Assembly: GCA_002354135.1 (NCBI GenBank)
Contig: DEKZ01000326.1
Location: forward strand, 1 to 18,798
DNA: 18,798 nucleotides
From: Massilia sp. UBA2709
GTDB taxonomy: Bacteria > Pseudomonadota > Gammaproteobacteria > Burkholderiales > Burkholderiaceae_D
Direction of reading: 5' to 3'
Part shown: positions 1 through 7,511 of the stretch, piece after piece
Numbering within the stretch: position 1 is the first letter of the stretch
How the letters are laid out: every line of letters begins with the position of its first letter
Translations under genes and position numbers: made by a program
The notes under the pieces: generated by a model
What the model was told of the DNA's origin: nothing
The model's database searches: none
Seen by the model: the letters and a program-made list of their open reading frames with translations, nothing else

Positions 1-68
1 CGGCAACCGCGCCGGCCGCCGACGTCCCGGCCGCTCCAGCGGCCCCGGCTCCGGCAGATCAGAAGTAA
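1..68 (+). CDS. secG: SecG C-terminal tail (partial, 5' end outside window)
   Basis: Only the last 21 full codons are visible, read from position 3 and ending in TAA at 66-68. The encoded tail is rich in Ala and Pro and ends in ADQK. SecG is the small two-helix membrane subunit of the SecYEG protein translocase, and in Burkholderiales it commonly ends in such a low-complexity Ala/Pro tail. The call rests mainly on context: secG directly precedes tRNA-Leu(GAG) in many proteobacteria, including Escherichia coli secG-leuU, and tpiA-secG-tRNA-Leu-nuoA is usual in this order. No diagnostic SecG residues lie inside the window, so any protein with an Ala/Pro-rich tail would look the same. Confidence 0.6.
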   Translation, partial: ATAPAADVPAAPAAPAPADQK

Positions 69-320
69 TCGGTGTAAGCTTGGTGCGCGCCGCGGGGTGC
101 GCACATCGCGGCCGGTTCATCGCCGGTTGCAGGGCAGGGCTGGCAACAGCCCGGCCCGCAGGAAGAAAAACAGTCCTTCAAGGATTGAGAAGTGCCCCGG
201 CAGCGCCGCCCGGCGCGGTCTGATCGGGTTCTTGAACTAGCAATATTGCGTTTCGCTTCATGCAAGACGAAAAAGTTCAAGAAAAACCCAGTTTTTCCTT
301 GCGACACCTCAATTTGTGCA
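69..320. other. secG to tRNA-Leu spacer
   Basis: No believable gene lies here; the short open frames have poor codon use and no ribosome-binding site. A 6-bp inverted repeat, GTGCGC at 83-88 and GCGCAC at 99-104, lies 14 nt after the secG stop. It has no T-run, so it is at best a weak terminator. From about 240 the base composition turns clearly AT-rich compared with the genes. That stretch holds an A/T palindrome, GAAAAAC at 281-287 and GTTTTTC at 291-297, extended by CAAG and CTTG with one bulged base. A-tracts just upstream of a tRNA promoter could act as an UP element or Fis-type activation region; this is inference. Confidence 0.5.
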
Positions 321-350
321 TTGAAAGAAGGTGTTAAGGCAGGGTATAAT
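321..350 (+). promoter_or_regulatory. sigma70 promoter of tRNA-Leu
   Basis: TTGAAA at 321-326 is a five-of-six match to the -35 consensus. TATAAT at 345-350 is a perfect -10, with an 18-bp spacer. The expected start near 357 leaves only a few bases before the mature tRNA at 362, as is usual for tRNA genes. A/T-rich DNA lies directly upstream. Confidence 0.85.
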
Positions 351-361
351 ACTGGTCTCCA

Positions 362-446
362 GCCGACGTGGTGAAATTGGTAGACACGCTATCTTGAGGG
401 GGTAGTGGCGCAAGCTGTGCGAGTTCGAGTCTCGCCGTCGGCACCA
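362..446 (+). tRNA. tRNA-Leu (anticodon GAG)
   Basis: Acceptor strands GCCGACG (362-368) and CGTCGGC (436-442) pair perfectly, followed by discriminator A443 and an encoded CCA at 444-446. The anticodon arm has stem CTATC (389-393) and GGTAG (401-405) around loop TTGAGGG, giving anticodon GAG at 396-398, which reads CUC and CUU leucine codons. A long variable arm (about 406-420) makes it a class II tRNA as expected for Leu, and the T arm contains GTTCGAGTC. Overall it closely resembles E. coli leuU. It has its own promoter and a hairpin behind it, so it is probably transcribed independently of nuo. Confidence 0.97.
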
Positions 447-455
447 AGATAAAAG

Positions 456-508
456 AAAGCCAGCAAGGGCGATGAGCAACCGCTCTCCAGCCTGAGCTGG
501 CTTTTTTA
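456..508 (+). terminator. Terminator after tRNA-Leu
   Basis: AAAGCCAGC (456-464) can pair with GCTGGCTTT (496-504) to give a 9-bp stem with a long loop. A local hairpin, CCAGC (487-491), loop CTGA, GCTGG (496-500), is followed by CTTTTTT (501-507). Either form ends in a T-run typical of intrinsic termination. The two 5' strands compete for the same GCTGG, and a further small hairpin GAGC-AACC-GCTC (474-485) sits in the long loop. It separates the tRNA from nuoA, but read-through cannot be excluded. Confidence 0.75.
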
Positions 509-639
509 CGAGGATCAGTCGTACGGTCCTGGTAGCAGGGCGAAGTATCGATGTGGGTACTTTATGGCCAGGATTGCGCGATACGGCGCTGCAGGCAATG
601 CAGTGGTTTCATTAACCGATCGTTCAAATAGGCTCCATC
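509..639 (+). other. nuoA upstream leader
   Basis: This 131-nt stretch separates the tRNA terminator from nuoA. It must carry the nuo promoter unless the operon is fed by read-through. I see no -35/-10 pair with acceptable match and spacing. A short inverted repeat, CTGCA (589-593) and TGCAG (599-603), is present. An ATG at 564 opens a frame that runs into nuoA in another frame and looks like chance. Confidence 0.4.
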
Positions 640-999
640 GTGAACCTCGAAAATTACTTCCCCGTCCTTCTCTTCATCCTGATCGGCGTCGGTGTCGGCG
701 TCGCTCCCCAGGTGCTCGGCTACCTGCTCGGACCACAGCGTCCCGACGCCGCCAAGCTCTCCCCTTACGAATGCGGCTTCGAAGCCTTCGAAGATGCCCG
801 CATGAAGTTCGACGTTCGCTACTACCTGGTGGCGATCCTGTTTATTTTGTTTGATCTGGAAACGGCATTCTTCTTCCCATGGGGCGTCTCGATGCGCGAA
901 CTGGGCTGGACCGGTTTCATCACGATGATGGTGTTCATCGCCGAATTCGTGGTCGGTTTCTGGTACATCTGGAAGAAAGGTGCCCTTGATTGGGAATAA
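640..999 (+). CDS. nuoA: NADH-quinone oxidoreductase subunit A
   Basis: Membrane subunit of complex I (ND3 homologue) that lies at the junction of the membrane arm and the quinone site. The 119-residue product has three membrane helices (about 7-27, 62-82, 93-113). Its long loop between helices 1 and 2 carries the conserved YECGFE block (43-48), which includes the ND3-loop cysteine C45. FDLE at 71-74 supplies the conserved buried acidic residues D72 and E74. The start is GTG. I chose it because it gives the normal family N-terminus MNLENYFPVL and no ATG lies nearby in frame. Only a weak AGG precedes it at 630-632, so initiation may be inefficient. It is the first gene of the operon; nuoB begins 3 nt after its stop. 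Confidence 0.97.
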   Translation: MNLENYFPVLLFILIGVGVGVAPQVLGYLLGPQRPDAAKLSPYECGFEAFEDARMKFDVRYYLVAILFILFDLETAFFFPWGVSMRELGWTGFITMMVFIAEFVVGFWYIWKKGALDWE

Positions 1000-1002
1000 G
1001 CC

Positions 1003-1479
1003 ATGGCTATTGAAGGCGTATTAAACGAAGGTTTCATTACCACCACAGCCGATAAGCTGATCAACTGGGCGCGCACGGGTTCGATGTTCCCGATGACGTT
1101 TGGTCTGGCCTGCTGCGCGGTCGAGATGATGCATGTGGGCGCCGCCCGCTACGACCTCGACCGTTTTGGCATTGTGTTCCGCCCCTCGCCGCGTCAGTCG
1201 GACGTGATGATCGTGGCCGGCACGCTGTGCAACAAGATGGCGCCCGCACTGCGCAAGGTGTACGACCAGATGGCCGAGCCGCGCTGGGTGATCTCGATGG
1301 GTTCCTGCGCCAATGGCGGCGGCTACTACCACTATTCCTACTCGGTGGTGCGTGGCTGCGACCGCATCGTGCCGGTGGACGTCTATGTTCCGGGCTGCCC
1401 GCCGACGGCTGAAGCCCTGCTGTACGGCATCATGCAGCTGCAGAACAAGATCAAGCGCACCAACACCATCGCGCGATAG
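1003..1479 (+). CDS. nuoB: NADH-quinone oxidoreductase subunit B
   Basis: Peripheral-arm subunit (PSST homologue) that carries cluster N2, the last [4Fe-4S] centre before quinone. All four ligands are visible: the tandem pair C37 and C38 in the ACCAVEMM block, C102 in GSCANGG, and C132 in VPGCPP. Its length of 158 residues is normal for alpha- and betaproteobacterial NuoB. It forms the quinone pocket together with NuoD. The start ATG follows the nuoA stop by 3 nt, and ribosome binding is weak (GGGA near 992), which suggests translational coupling to nuoA. The family is unmistakable. Confidence 0.98.
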   Translation: MAIEGVLNEGFITTTADKLINWARTGSMFPMTFGLACCAVEMMHVGAARYDLDRFGIVFRPSPRQSDVMIVAGTLCNKMAPALRKVYDQMAEPRWVISMGSCANGGGYYHYSYSVVRGCDRIVPVDVYVPGCPPTAEALLYGIMQLQNKIKRTNTIAR

Positions 1480-1507
1480 TTAAACATTAGCACCTGCCGG
1501 ATTCAGC

Positions 1508-2101
1508 ATGACGACAAAACTCGAAGTCCTCCAACTCGCCCTGGAAAAAGCACTGGGCGAGGGCGCCGCCATTTCGACGGCGCTCGGCGAAGTGACCGTG
1601 GTGGTCAAGGCCGCCGACTACCTGCGCGCGATGCAGACCCTGCGCGACGACCCGTCGCTCCGATTCGAAGAACTCATCGACTTGTGCGGCGTCGACTATT
1701 CCCAATATGGGGAAGGCACCTGGGACGGCCTGCGCTACGCGGTCGTGTCCCACCTGCTGTCGATCGAGCACAACTGGCGCGTGCGCGTGCGTGTGTTCTG
1801 CCCGGACGACGACATGCCGCTGGTCGAATCGGTAACAAGCATCTGGCGTGCCGCCAACTGGTACGAGCGCGAAGCGTTCGACCTGTTCGGCATCCTGTTC
1901 GACGGTCACGGCGACCTGCGCCGCATCCTGACCGACTACGGCTTCATCGGCCACCCGTTCCGCAAGGACTTCCCGATCTCGGGCTACGTCGAAATGCGCT
2001 ACGACCCCGAACAGAAGCGTGTGATCTACCAACCCGTGACGATCGAGCCGCGTGAAAACATCCCGCGCGTGATCCGCGAAGAAACCTACGGGATGAAATA
2101 A
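1508..2101 (+). CDS. nuoC: NADH-quinone oxidoreductase subunit C
   Basis: Peripheral-arm subunit (30-kDa homologue) without redox centres, which holds NuoD in place. The 197-residue protein contains the complex I 30-kDa signature from about 119 to 157: YEREAFDLFGILF, then GHGDLRRIL, then GHPFRKDFP. It is a separate gene rather than the NuoCD fusion of E. coli, as is usual in betaproteobacteria. It starts 28 nt after nuoB. The stop TAA shares its last A with the ATG of nuoD (TAATG at 2099-2103), so the two are probably translationally coupled, fitting their 1:1 stoichiometry. Confidence 0.97.
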   Translation: MTTKLEVLQLALEKALGEGAAISTALGEVTVVVKAADYLRAMQTLRDDPSLRFEELIDLCGVDYSQYGEGTWDGLRYAVVSHLLSIEHNWRVRVRVFCPDDDMPLVESVTSIWRAANWYEREAFDLFGILFDGHGDLRRILTDYGFIGHPFRKDFPISGYVEMRYDPEQKRVIYQPVTIEPRENIPRVIREETYGMK

Positions 2102-3354
2102 TGGCTGAGCTTAAGAATTACACCCTGAACTTTGGTCCGCAGCACCCGGCAGCGCACGGCGTGCTGCGTCTGGTGCTGGAGCTGGACGGCGAGGTGATCC
2201 AGCGCGCCGACCCGCACATCGGCCTGCTGCACCGCGGCACCGAGAAGCTGGCGGAAACCCGCACCTACCTGCAGTCGGTCCCGTACATGGACCGCCTCGA
2301 CTACGTGTCGATGATGTGCAACGAGCACGGCTACGTGCTGGCTGTCGAGAAGCTGCTCGGCATCGAGGCGCCGATCCGCGCCCAGTACATCCGCGTCATG
2401 TTCGACGAGATCACGCGCCTCCTGAACCACCTGATGTGGCTGGGCGCGCACGCGCTCGACATCGGCGCCATGGGCCCCTTCCTGTACGCCTTCCGTGACC
2501 GCGAAGACCTGTTCGACGTCTACGAAGCCGTCTCGGGCGCGCGCATGCACGCGGCCTACTACCGTCCGGGCGGCGTCTACCGCGACCTGCCGGACACCAT
2601 GCCGCAGCACAAGGAATCGATCATCCGTTCGAAGCAGGCAATCGCCAAGCTGAACGAAGACCGCCAGGGTTCGGTGCTCGACTTCATCGAGGCCTTCACC
2701 AAGCGCTTCGACGGCTACGTCGACGAATACGAGACCCTGCTGACCGACAACCGTATCTGGAAGCAGCGTACCGTCGGCATCGGCGTGGTGTCGCCGGAAG
2801 ACGCGAAGGCCATGGGCTTCACCGGCGCCATGCTGCGCGGCTCGGGCGTGGCCTGGGACCTGCGCAAGACCCAGCCTTACGCCGTCTACGACAAGCTCGA
2901 CTTCGACATCCCGGTCGGCACCAACGGCGACTCCTACGACCGCTACCTGGTGCGCGTGGAAGAAATGCGCCAGGCTAACCGCATCATCAAGCAGTGCATC
3001 GCCTGGCTGCGCGTGAACCCGGGTCCGGTCATGATCGACAACTACAAGGTCGTCCCGCCGAAGCGCGAAGACATGAAGTCGAACATGGAATCGCTGATCC
3101 ACCACTTCAAGCTGTTCACCGAAGGCTTCCACGTGCCGGAAGGCGAAGCCTACGCGGCGGTCGAGCACCCGAAGGGCGAGTTCGGCATCTACATCGTGTC
3201 CGACGGCGCCAACAAGCCTTACCGCCTGAAGATCCGCACGCCCGACTATGCCCACCTGCAGAGCCTGGACGAGATGGCCCGTGGCCACATGATCGCCGAC
3301 GCCGTCACGATCATCGGTACCCAAGACATCGTTTTCGGCTCCATTGACCGATAA
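2101..3354 (+). CDS. nuoD: NADH-quinone oxidoreductase subunit D
   Basis: Quinone-binding subunit (49-kDa homologue, related to the large subunit of NiFe hydrogenases but without the metal ligands). The N-terminal block FGPQHPAAHGVLRL places the quinone-site histidine at H19. The matching quinone-site tyrosine is Y68 in RLDYVS. Their 49-residue separation equals that of the H/Y pair known from other species. HIGLLHRGTEKL (39-50) is also conserved. The 417-residue length is typical. The start overlaps the nuoC stop by one base. Confidence 0.98.
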   Translation: MAELKNYTLNFGPQHPAAHGVLRLVLELDGEVIQRADPHIGLLHRGTEKLAETRTYLQSVPYMDRLDYVSMMCNEHGYVLAVEKLLGIEAPIRAQYIRVMFDEITRLLNHLMWLGAHALDIGAMGPFLYAFRDREDLFDVYEAVSGARMHAAYYRPGGVYRDLPDTMPQHKESIIRSKQAIAKLNEDRQGSVLDFIEAFTKRFDGYVDEYETLLTDNRIWKQRTVGIGVVSPEDAKAMGFTGAMLRGSGVAWDLRKTQPYAVYDKLDFDIPVGTNGDSYDRYLVRVEEMRQANRIIKQCIAWLRVNPGPVMIDNYKVVPPKREDMKSNMESLIHHFKLFTEGFHVPEGEAYAAVEHPKGEFGIYIVSDGANKPYRLKIRTPDYAHLQSLDEMARGHMIADAVTIIGTQDIVFGSIDR

Positions 3355-3375
3355 GTCCGAAAGGCAGAAGAGATT

Positions 3376-3855
3376 ATGTTGTTATCTGAGCAGTGCTATA
3401 AAAAAATCGACCGTGAGCTGGCCAAGTATCCGGCCGACCAGCGTCAGAGCGCCGTGATGGCCGCGCTGGCTCACGCCCAGGTCGAGCTGGGCTGGCTGTC
3501 GCCCGAAACCATGCAGGAAATCGCCGACTACATCGGCATGCCGGCCATCGCCGTGCAGGAAGTCGCGACTTTCTACAACATGTACAACATCCGCCCGGTG
3601 GGCAAGCACAAGATCACCGTGTGCACCAACCTGCCGTGCGCGCTGTCCGGCGGCGAGCGCGCCGCCCAGCACCTGAAAGACAAGCTCGGCGTCGAATTCC
3701 GCGGCACCACCGAAGACGGTCAATTCACCGTCATGGAAGGCGAGTGCATGGGCGCGTGCGGCGACGCACCGGTCATGCTGGTGAATAACCACCGCATGTG
3801 CTCGTTCATGAGCAACGACAAGATCGACGCCCTCGTTGAGGAACTGAAGAAATGA
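3376..3855 (+). CDS. nuoE: NADH-quinone oxidoreductase subunit E
   Basis: Thioredoxin-fold ferredoxin subunit (24-kDa homologue) holding the off-path [2Fe-2S] cluster N1a in the NADH module. The ligands are C83 and C88 (CTNLPC), then C124 and C128 (GECMGAC). The N-terminal part is the usual helical segment, including the VATFYNMY block at 63-70. The length of 159 residues is normal. A purine-rich ribosome-binding site (AGAAGAG) ends 4 nt before the ATG. The stop overlaps the start of nuoF (ATGA at 3852-3855), so the partner subunits NuoE and NuoF are probably coupled in translation. Confidence 0.98.
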   Translation: MLLSEQCYKKIDRELAKYPADQRQSAVMAALAHAQVELGWLSPETMQEIADYIGMPAIAVQEVATFYNMYNIRPVGKHKITVCTNLPCALSGGERAAQHLKDKLGVEFRGTTEDGQFTVMEGECMGACGDAPVMLVNNHRMCSFMSNDKIDALVEELKK

Positions 3856-5147
3856 CCAGCCTGCACGACCGTCACATCAATCCGCTGATCCTGAAGGACC
3901 TGAACGGCGAGAACTGGCACCTCGAAGACTACGTCAAGCGCGGCGGCTACTCGGCCCTGCGCAAGATCCTCGAGGGTGGCATCGCCCCCGAGCAGATCAT
4001 CGCCGACCTGAAGGCCTCGGGCCTGCGCGGCCGCGGCGGCGCCGGTTTCCCGACCGGCCTGAAGTGGAGCTTCATGCCGCGCCAGTACCCGGGCCAGAAA
4101 TACCTCGTCTGCAACACCGACGAAGGCGAGCCGGGCACGTTCAAGGACCGCGACATCATCCGCTACAACCCGCACGCGCTGATCGAAGGCATGGCCATCG
4201 GCGCCTACGCGATGGGCATCACCGTGGGCTACAACTACATCCACGGCGAGATCTTCCAGGAATACCTGCGCTTCGAAGAGGCGCTGGAAGAGGCGCGCGC
4301 CGCCGGCTTCCTGGGCGATAACATCATGGGCTCGAACTTCTCGTTCCAGCTGCACGCCCACCACGGCTACGGCGCCTACATCTGCGGCGAAGAAACCGCG
4401 CTGCTCGAGTCGTTGGAAGGCAAGAAGGGCCAGCCGCGCTTCAAGCCGCCTTTCCCGGCATCGTTCGGCCTGTACGGCAAGCCGACCACGATCAACAACA
4501 CCGAGACCTTCGCGGCCGTCCCGTTCATCCTGAACGTCGGTCCGGAGAACTACATGGGCATGGGCAAGCCGAACAACGGCGGCACCAAGATCTTCTCGAT
4601 CTCGGGCGACGTCGAGCGTCCGGGCAACTACGAGGTCCCGCTGGGCACCCCGTTCGCCAAGCTGATGGAGCTGGCCGGCGGCATGCGCGGCGGCAAGAAG
4701 ATCAAGGCGGTCATCCCGGGCGGTTCGTCCGCGCCGGTGATCCGCGGCGACGTCATGATGGATACCGACCTGGACTACGACTCGATCGCGAAAGCCGGTT
4801 CGATGCTGGGTTCGGGCGCCGTCATCGTCATGGACGAGACCCGCTGCATGGTCAAGTCGCTGCTGCGCCTGTCCTACTTCTACTACGAAGAATCCTGCGG
4901 CCAATGCACGCCGTGCCGCGAAGGCACCGGCTGGATGTACCGCATGGTGCACCGTATCGAACACGGCCAGGGCCGTCCGGAAGACATGGACCTGCTGAAC
5001 TCGGTCGCCGACAACATCCAGGGCCGCACCATCTGCGCCCTGGGCGATGCCGCCGCGATGCCGGTTCGCGCCATGATCAAGAACTTCCGCGAGGAATTCG
5101 AATATCACATCGAGCACAAGCACTGCCTCGTGCCCACTTACCTTTAA
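3852..5147 (+). CDS. nuoF: NADH-quinone oxidoreductase subunit F (NADH/FMN-binding)
   Basis: This 51-kDa homologue oxidises NADH through FMN and passes electrons to cluster N3. The glycine-rich nucleotide/FMN segment GRGGAGFPTG lies at 60-69. The acidic EGEPGTFKDR block is at 91-100, and the YICGEETALLES segment near 174 carries the conserved site glutamates. The N3 [4Fe-4S] ligands are C349, C352 and C355 (CGQCTPC) and C395 (ICALGD). The length of 431 residues is typical. A GAGGAA Shine-Dalgarno at 3838-3843, inside the end of nuoE, sits 8 nt before the start, and the two genes overlap by 4 nt. Confidence 0.98.
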   Translation: MTSLHDRHINPLILKDLNGENWHLEDYVKRGGYSALRKILEGGIAPEQIIADLKASGLRGRGGAGFPTGLKWSFMPRQYPGQKYLVCNTDEGEPGTFKDRDIIRYNPHALIEGMAIGAYAMGITVGYNYIHGEIFQEYLRFEEALEEARAAGFLGDNIMGSNFSFQLHAHHGYGAYICGEETALLESLEGKKGQPRFKPPFPASFGLYGKPTTINNTETFAAVPFILNVGPENYMGMGKPNNGGTKIFSISGDVERPGNYEVPLGTPFAKLMELAGGMRGGKKIKAVIPGGSSAPVIRGDVMMDTDLDYDSIAKAGSMLGSGAVIVMDETRCMVKSLLRLSYFYYEESCGQCTPCREGTGWMYRMVHRIEHGQGRPEDMDLLNSVADNIQGRTICALGDAAAMPVRAMIKNFREEFEYHIEHKHCLVPTYL

Positions 5148-5168
5148 GCCAGGTCAGGTAACGATCAA

Positions 5169-7511
5169 ATGGTTGAAATTGAATTAGACGGCAAGAAAGT
5201 CGAAGTCGCACCAGGTTCCATGGTGATGGACGCCGCAAACAAACTCGGGACCTATATCCCGCACTTCTGCTATCACAAGAAACTGTCGATCGCAGCGAAC
5301 TGCCGCATGTGCCTGGTCGAGGTCGAGAAGGCCCCGAAGCCGCTGCCGGCCTGCGCCACCCCGGTCTCGCCGGGCATGATCGTGCGCACCCACAGCGACA
5401 AGGCTGTGCAGGCGCAGAAGTCGGTCATGGAGTTCCTGCTGATTAACCACCCGCTCGACTGCCCGATCTGCGACCAGGGCGGCGAATGCCAGCTGCAGGA
5501 CCTGGCCGTCGGTTACGGCAAGGGCAACTCGCGCTACCAGGAAGAAAAGCGCGTCGTGGCACCAAAAGAGGCCGGCCCGCTGATCTCGATGGAAGAGATG
5601 GCGCGCTGCATCCAGTGCACCCGTTGCGTGCGTTTCGGCCAGGAAGTGGCCGGCGTCATGGAATTCGGCATGCTGGGCCGCGGCGAGCATTCGGAGATCA
5701 CCACTTTTGTGGGCAAGACCGTCGACTCGGAAGTGTCGGGCAACATGATCGACCTGTGCCCGGTCGGCGCACTGACCTCCAAGCCTTTCCGCTACTCGGC
5801 GCGTCCGTGGGAACTGCAGCGCCGCCGCTCGGTTTCTCCTCATGATTCGCTCGGCACCAACCTGATCGTCCAGGTCAAGGGCGGTAAAGTGATGCGCGTG
5901 CTGCCGCTGGAAAACGAAGCCATCAACGAATGCTGGCTGTCGGACAAGGACCGCTTCTCGTACGAGGCGCTGGACAATGCCGACCGCCTGATCAACCCGA
6001 TGATCAAGCAGGGCGGCAACTGGATCGAGACCGACTGGCAGACCGCACTGGAATACGTGGCCCACGGCCTGCGTAACATCCGTCACGAGCACGGCGCGGA
6101 CAGCATCGCCGCCGTCGCCACCGCCCACTCGACGGTTGAGGAACTGTACCTGCTGCAGAAGGCCATGCGCGGCTTCGGCGTCGAGAACGTCGACTTCCGC
6201 CTGCGCCAGAGCGACTTCGCCCTGGATGGCGCGGTCACCCCGTGGCTGGGCATGCCGATCGCCGAGCTGTCGAACCTGAAGCGCGCCTTCGTCATCGGTT
6301 CCTTCCTGCGCAAGGACCACCCGCTGGTGGCCACCCGCCTGCGCCAGGCAGTGAAGGGCGGCGCCAAGCTGGCTATCCTGCACGCAACCGACGAAGACAA
6401 CCTGATCCCGACCGCCGCCAAGATGATCGCCGCACCAGGCGACTGGCTCGCCGCGCTGTCGGAAATCGTCTCGGCTGTCGCCGCCGCCAAGGAAACCGCG
6501 GCTCCGGCCGGCTTCGAGAACGTCCAGGCTGGCGACGCCGCGAAAGCCATCGCCGCCTCGCTGGTCGCGATCGGCGCCGAGCTGCCGGGCGCCATCCTGC
6601 TGGGCAACTCGGTCACCCACCATCCGGACGCGTCGAAGATCCACGCCGCCGCGCAGTGGATCGCCAACGCCACCGGCGCCAAGTTCGGCTACTTCGTCGA
6701 AGCAGCCAATACCGTCGGCGGCTACCTGGTGAACGCGACCTCGAACAAGGCTGCCGACCTGTTCAGCGTACCGAAGAAAGCTTATGTGCTGCTTAACGCC
6801 GAGCCGGAACTGGACGCGGCCAACCCGCAGCAGGCGCGCGCCGCGCTGGACGGCGCCGAGATGGTCGTCGCCATGTCGGCCTTCAAGCACGGCATGGACT
6901 ACGCCGACGTGCTGCTGCCGATTTCGCCGTTCAGCGAGACCGCCGGCACCTTCGTGAACTGCGAAGGCCGCGCACAGAGCTTCAACGGCACCGTGCGTCC
7001 GCTGGGCGAAACCCGCCCGGCCTGGAAAGTGCTGCGCGTGCTGGGCAACCTGCTGGGCCTGTCGGGCTTCGACTACGAGAACTCGGAATCGATCCGCGAC
7101 GAAGCGCTGGGCAAGGGTGTGCTCGACCACTCGGCCAAGCTGAACAACATCGCCAAGCTGGCACCAAGCGCCGCCCAGCGTTCGGAAGAGGCTGGCTCGC
7201 TGCAGCGTATCGCCGACGTGCCGATCTACTTCGCCGACGCCATCGCGCGCCGTTCGGAACCGCTGCTGCGCACGGCCGATGCCAATGCGCCGCTGGTGCG
7301 CCTGCCGCTGGCAGTCGCCGAGCGCCTGGGCGTGAAGGCCGGCGATGCGGTCAAGGTCACCCAGGGCATTGGGTCGGCCGTGCTGGTCGCCGACGTCGAC
7401 GCGCGCCTGCCGGCGAACGTCGTGCGCGTGGCCGCGGCCCATCCGGCAACCGCGACTCTTGGCGCGATGTTTGGCGCCATCAACATTGAAAAAGCAGGGG
7501 AGGGCAAGTAA
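5169..7511 (+). CDS. nuoG: NADH-quinone oxidoreductase subunit G
   Basis: The 75-kDa homologue, which carries electrons along the peripheral arm. An N-terminal ferredoxin domain holds N1b (C34, C45, C48, C62). The His-Cys segment gives N5 (H94, C98, C101, C107), and N4 uses C147, C150, C153 and C197. The rest is a molybdopterin-oxidoreductase-like domain without cofactor role. The four ligands of the extra cluster N7 known from E. coli (C228, C231, C235, C263) are replaced here by S223, D226, T230 and S258 at the same spacing, so N7 is absent. The C-terminal third is Ala-rich and more variable. The length is 780 residues. The TAA shares its last A with the nuoH ATG. Confidence 0.97.
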   Translation: MVEIELDGKKVEVAPGSMVMDAANKLGTYIPHFCYHKKLSIAANCRMCLVEVEKAPKPLPACATPVSPGMIVRTHSDKAVQAQKSVMEFLLINHPLDCPICDQGGECQLQDLAVGYGKGNSRYQEEKRVVAPKEAGPLISMEEMARCIQCTRCVRFGQEVAGVMEFGMLGRGEHSEITTFVGKTVDSEVSGNMIDLCPVGALTSKPFRYSARPWELQRRRSVSPHDSLGTNLIVQVKGGKVMRVLPLENEAINECWLSDKDRFSYEALDNADRLINPMIKQGGNWIETDWQTALEYVAHGLRNIRHEHGADSIAAVATAHSTVEELYLLQKAMRGFGVENVDFRLRQSDFALDGAVTPWLGMPIAELSNLKRAFVIGSFLRKDHPLVATRLRQAVKGGAKLAILHATDEDNLIPTAAKMIAAPGDWLAALSEIVSAVAAAKETAAPAGFENVQAGDAAKAIAASLVAIGAELPGAILLGNSVTHHPDASKIHAAAQWIANATGAKFGYFVEAANTVGGYLVNATSNKAADLFSVPKKAYVLLNAEPELDAANPQQARAALDGAEMVVAMSAFKHGMDYADVLLPISPFSETAGTFVNCEGRAQSFNGTVRPLGETRPAWKVLRVLGNLLGLSGFDYENSESIRDEALGKGVLDHSAKLNNIAKLAPSAAQRSEEAGSLQRIADVPIYFADAIARRSEPLLRTADANAPLVRLPLAVAERLGVKAGDAVKVTQGIGSAVLVADVDARLPANVVRVAAAHPATATLGAMFGAINIEKAGEGK

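Noticed and set aside
192..374. Possible small gene in the secG-tRNA spacer (60 codons)
   Set aside because: It runs over the tRNA promoter into the tRNA gene, lacks a Shine-Dalgarno and shows no coding bias.
571..602. nuoA promoter built from TTGCGC (574-579) and AATGCA (597-602)
   Set aside because: The -10 matches poorly, so I did not list it as a promoter.
564..854. Open frame overlapping the start of nuoA (96 codons)
   Set aside because: An Arg-rich out-of-frame translation of nuoA, with no ribosome-binding site.
2086..3324. Long open frame on the minus strand opposite nuoD (412 codons)
   Set aside because: It mirrors the strong codon bias of nuoD. The translation is His/Val/Asp-rich repetitive sequence with no domain, and the forward frame is a certain gene.
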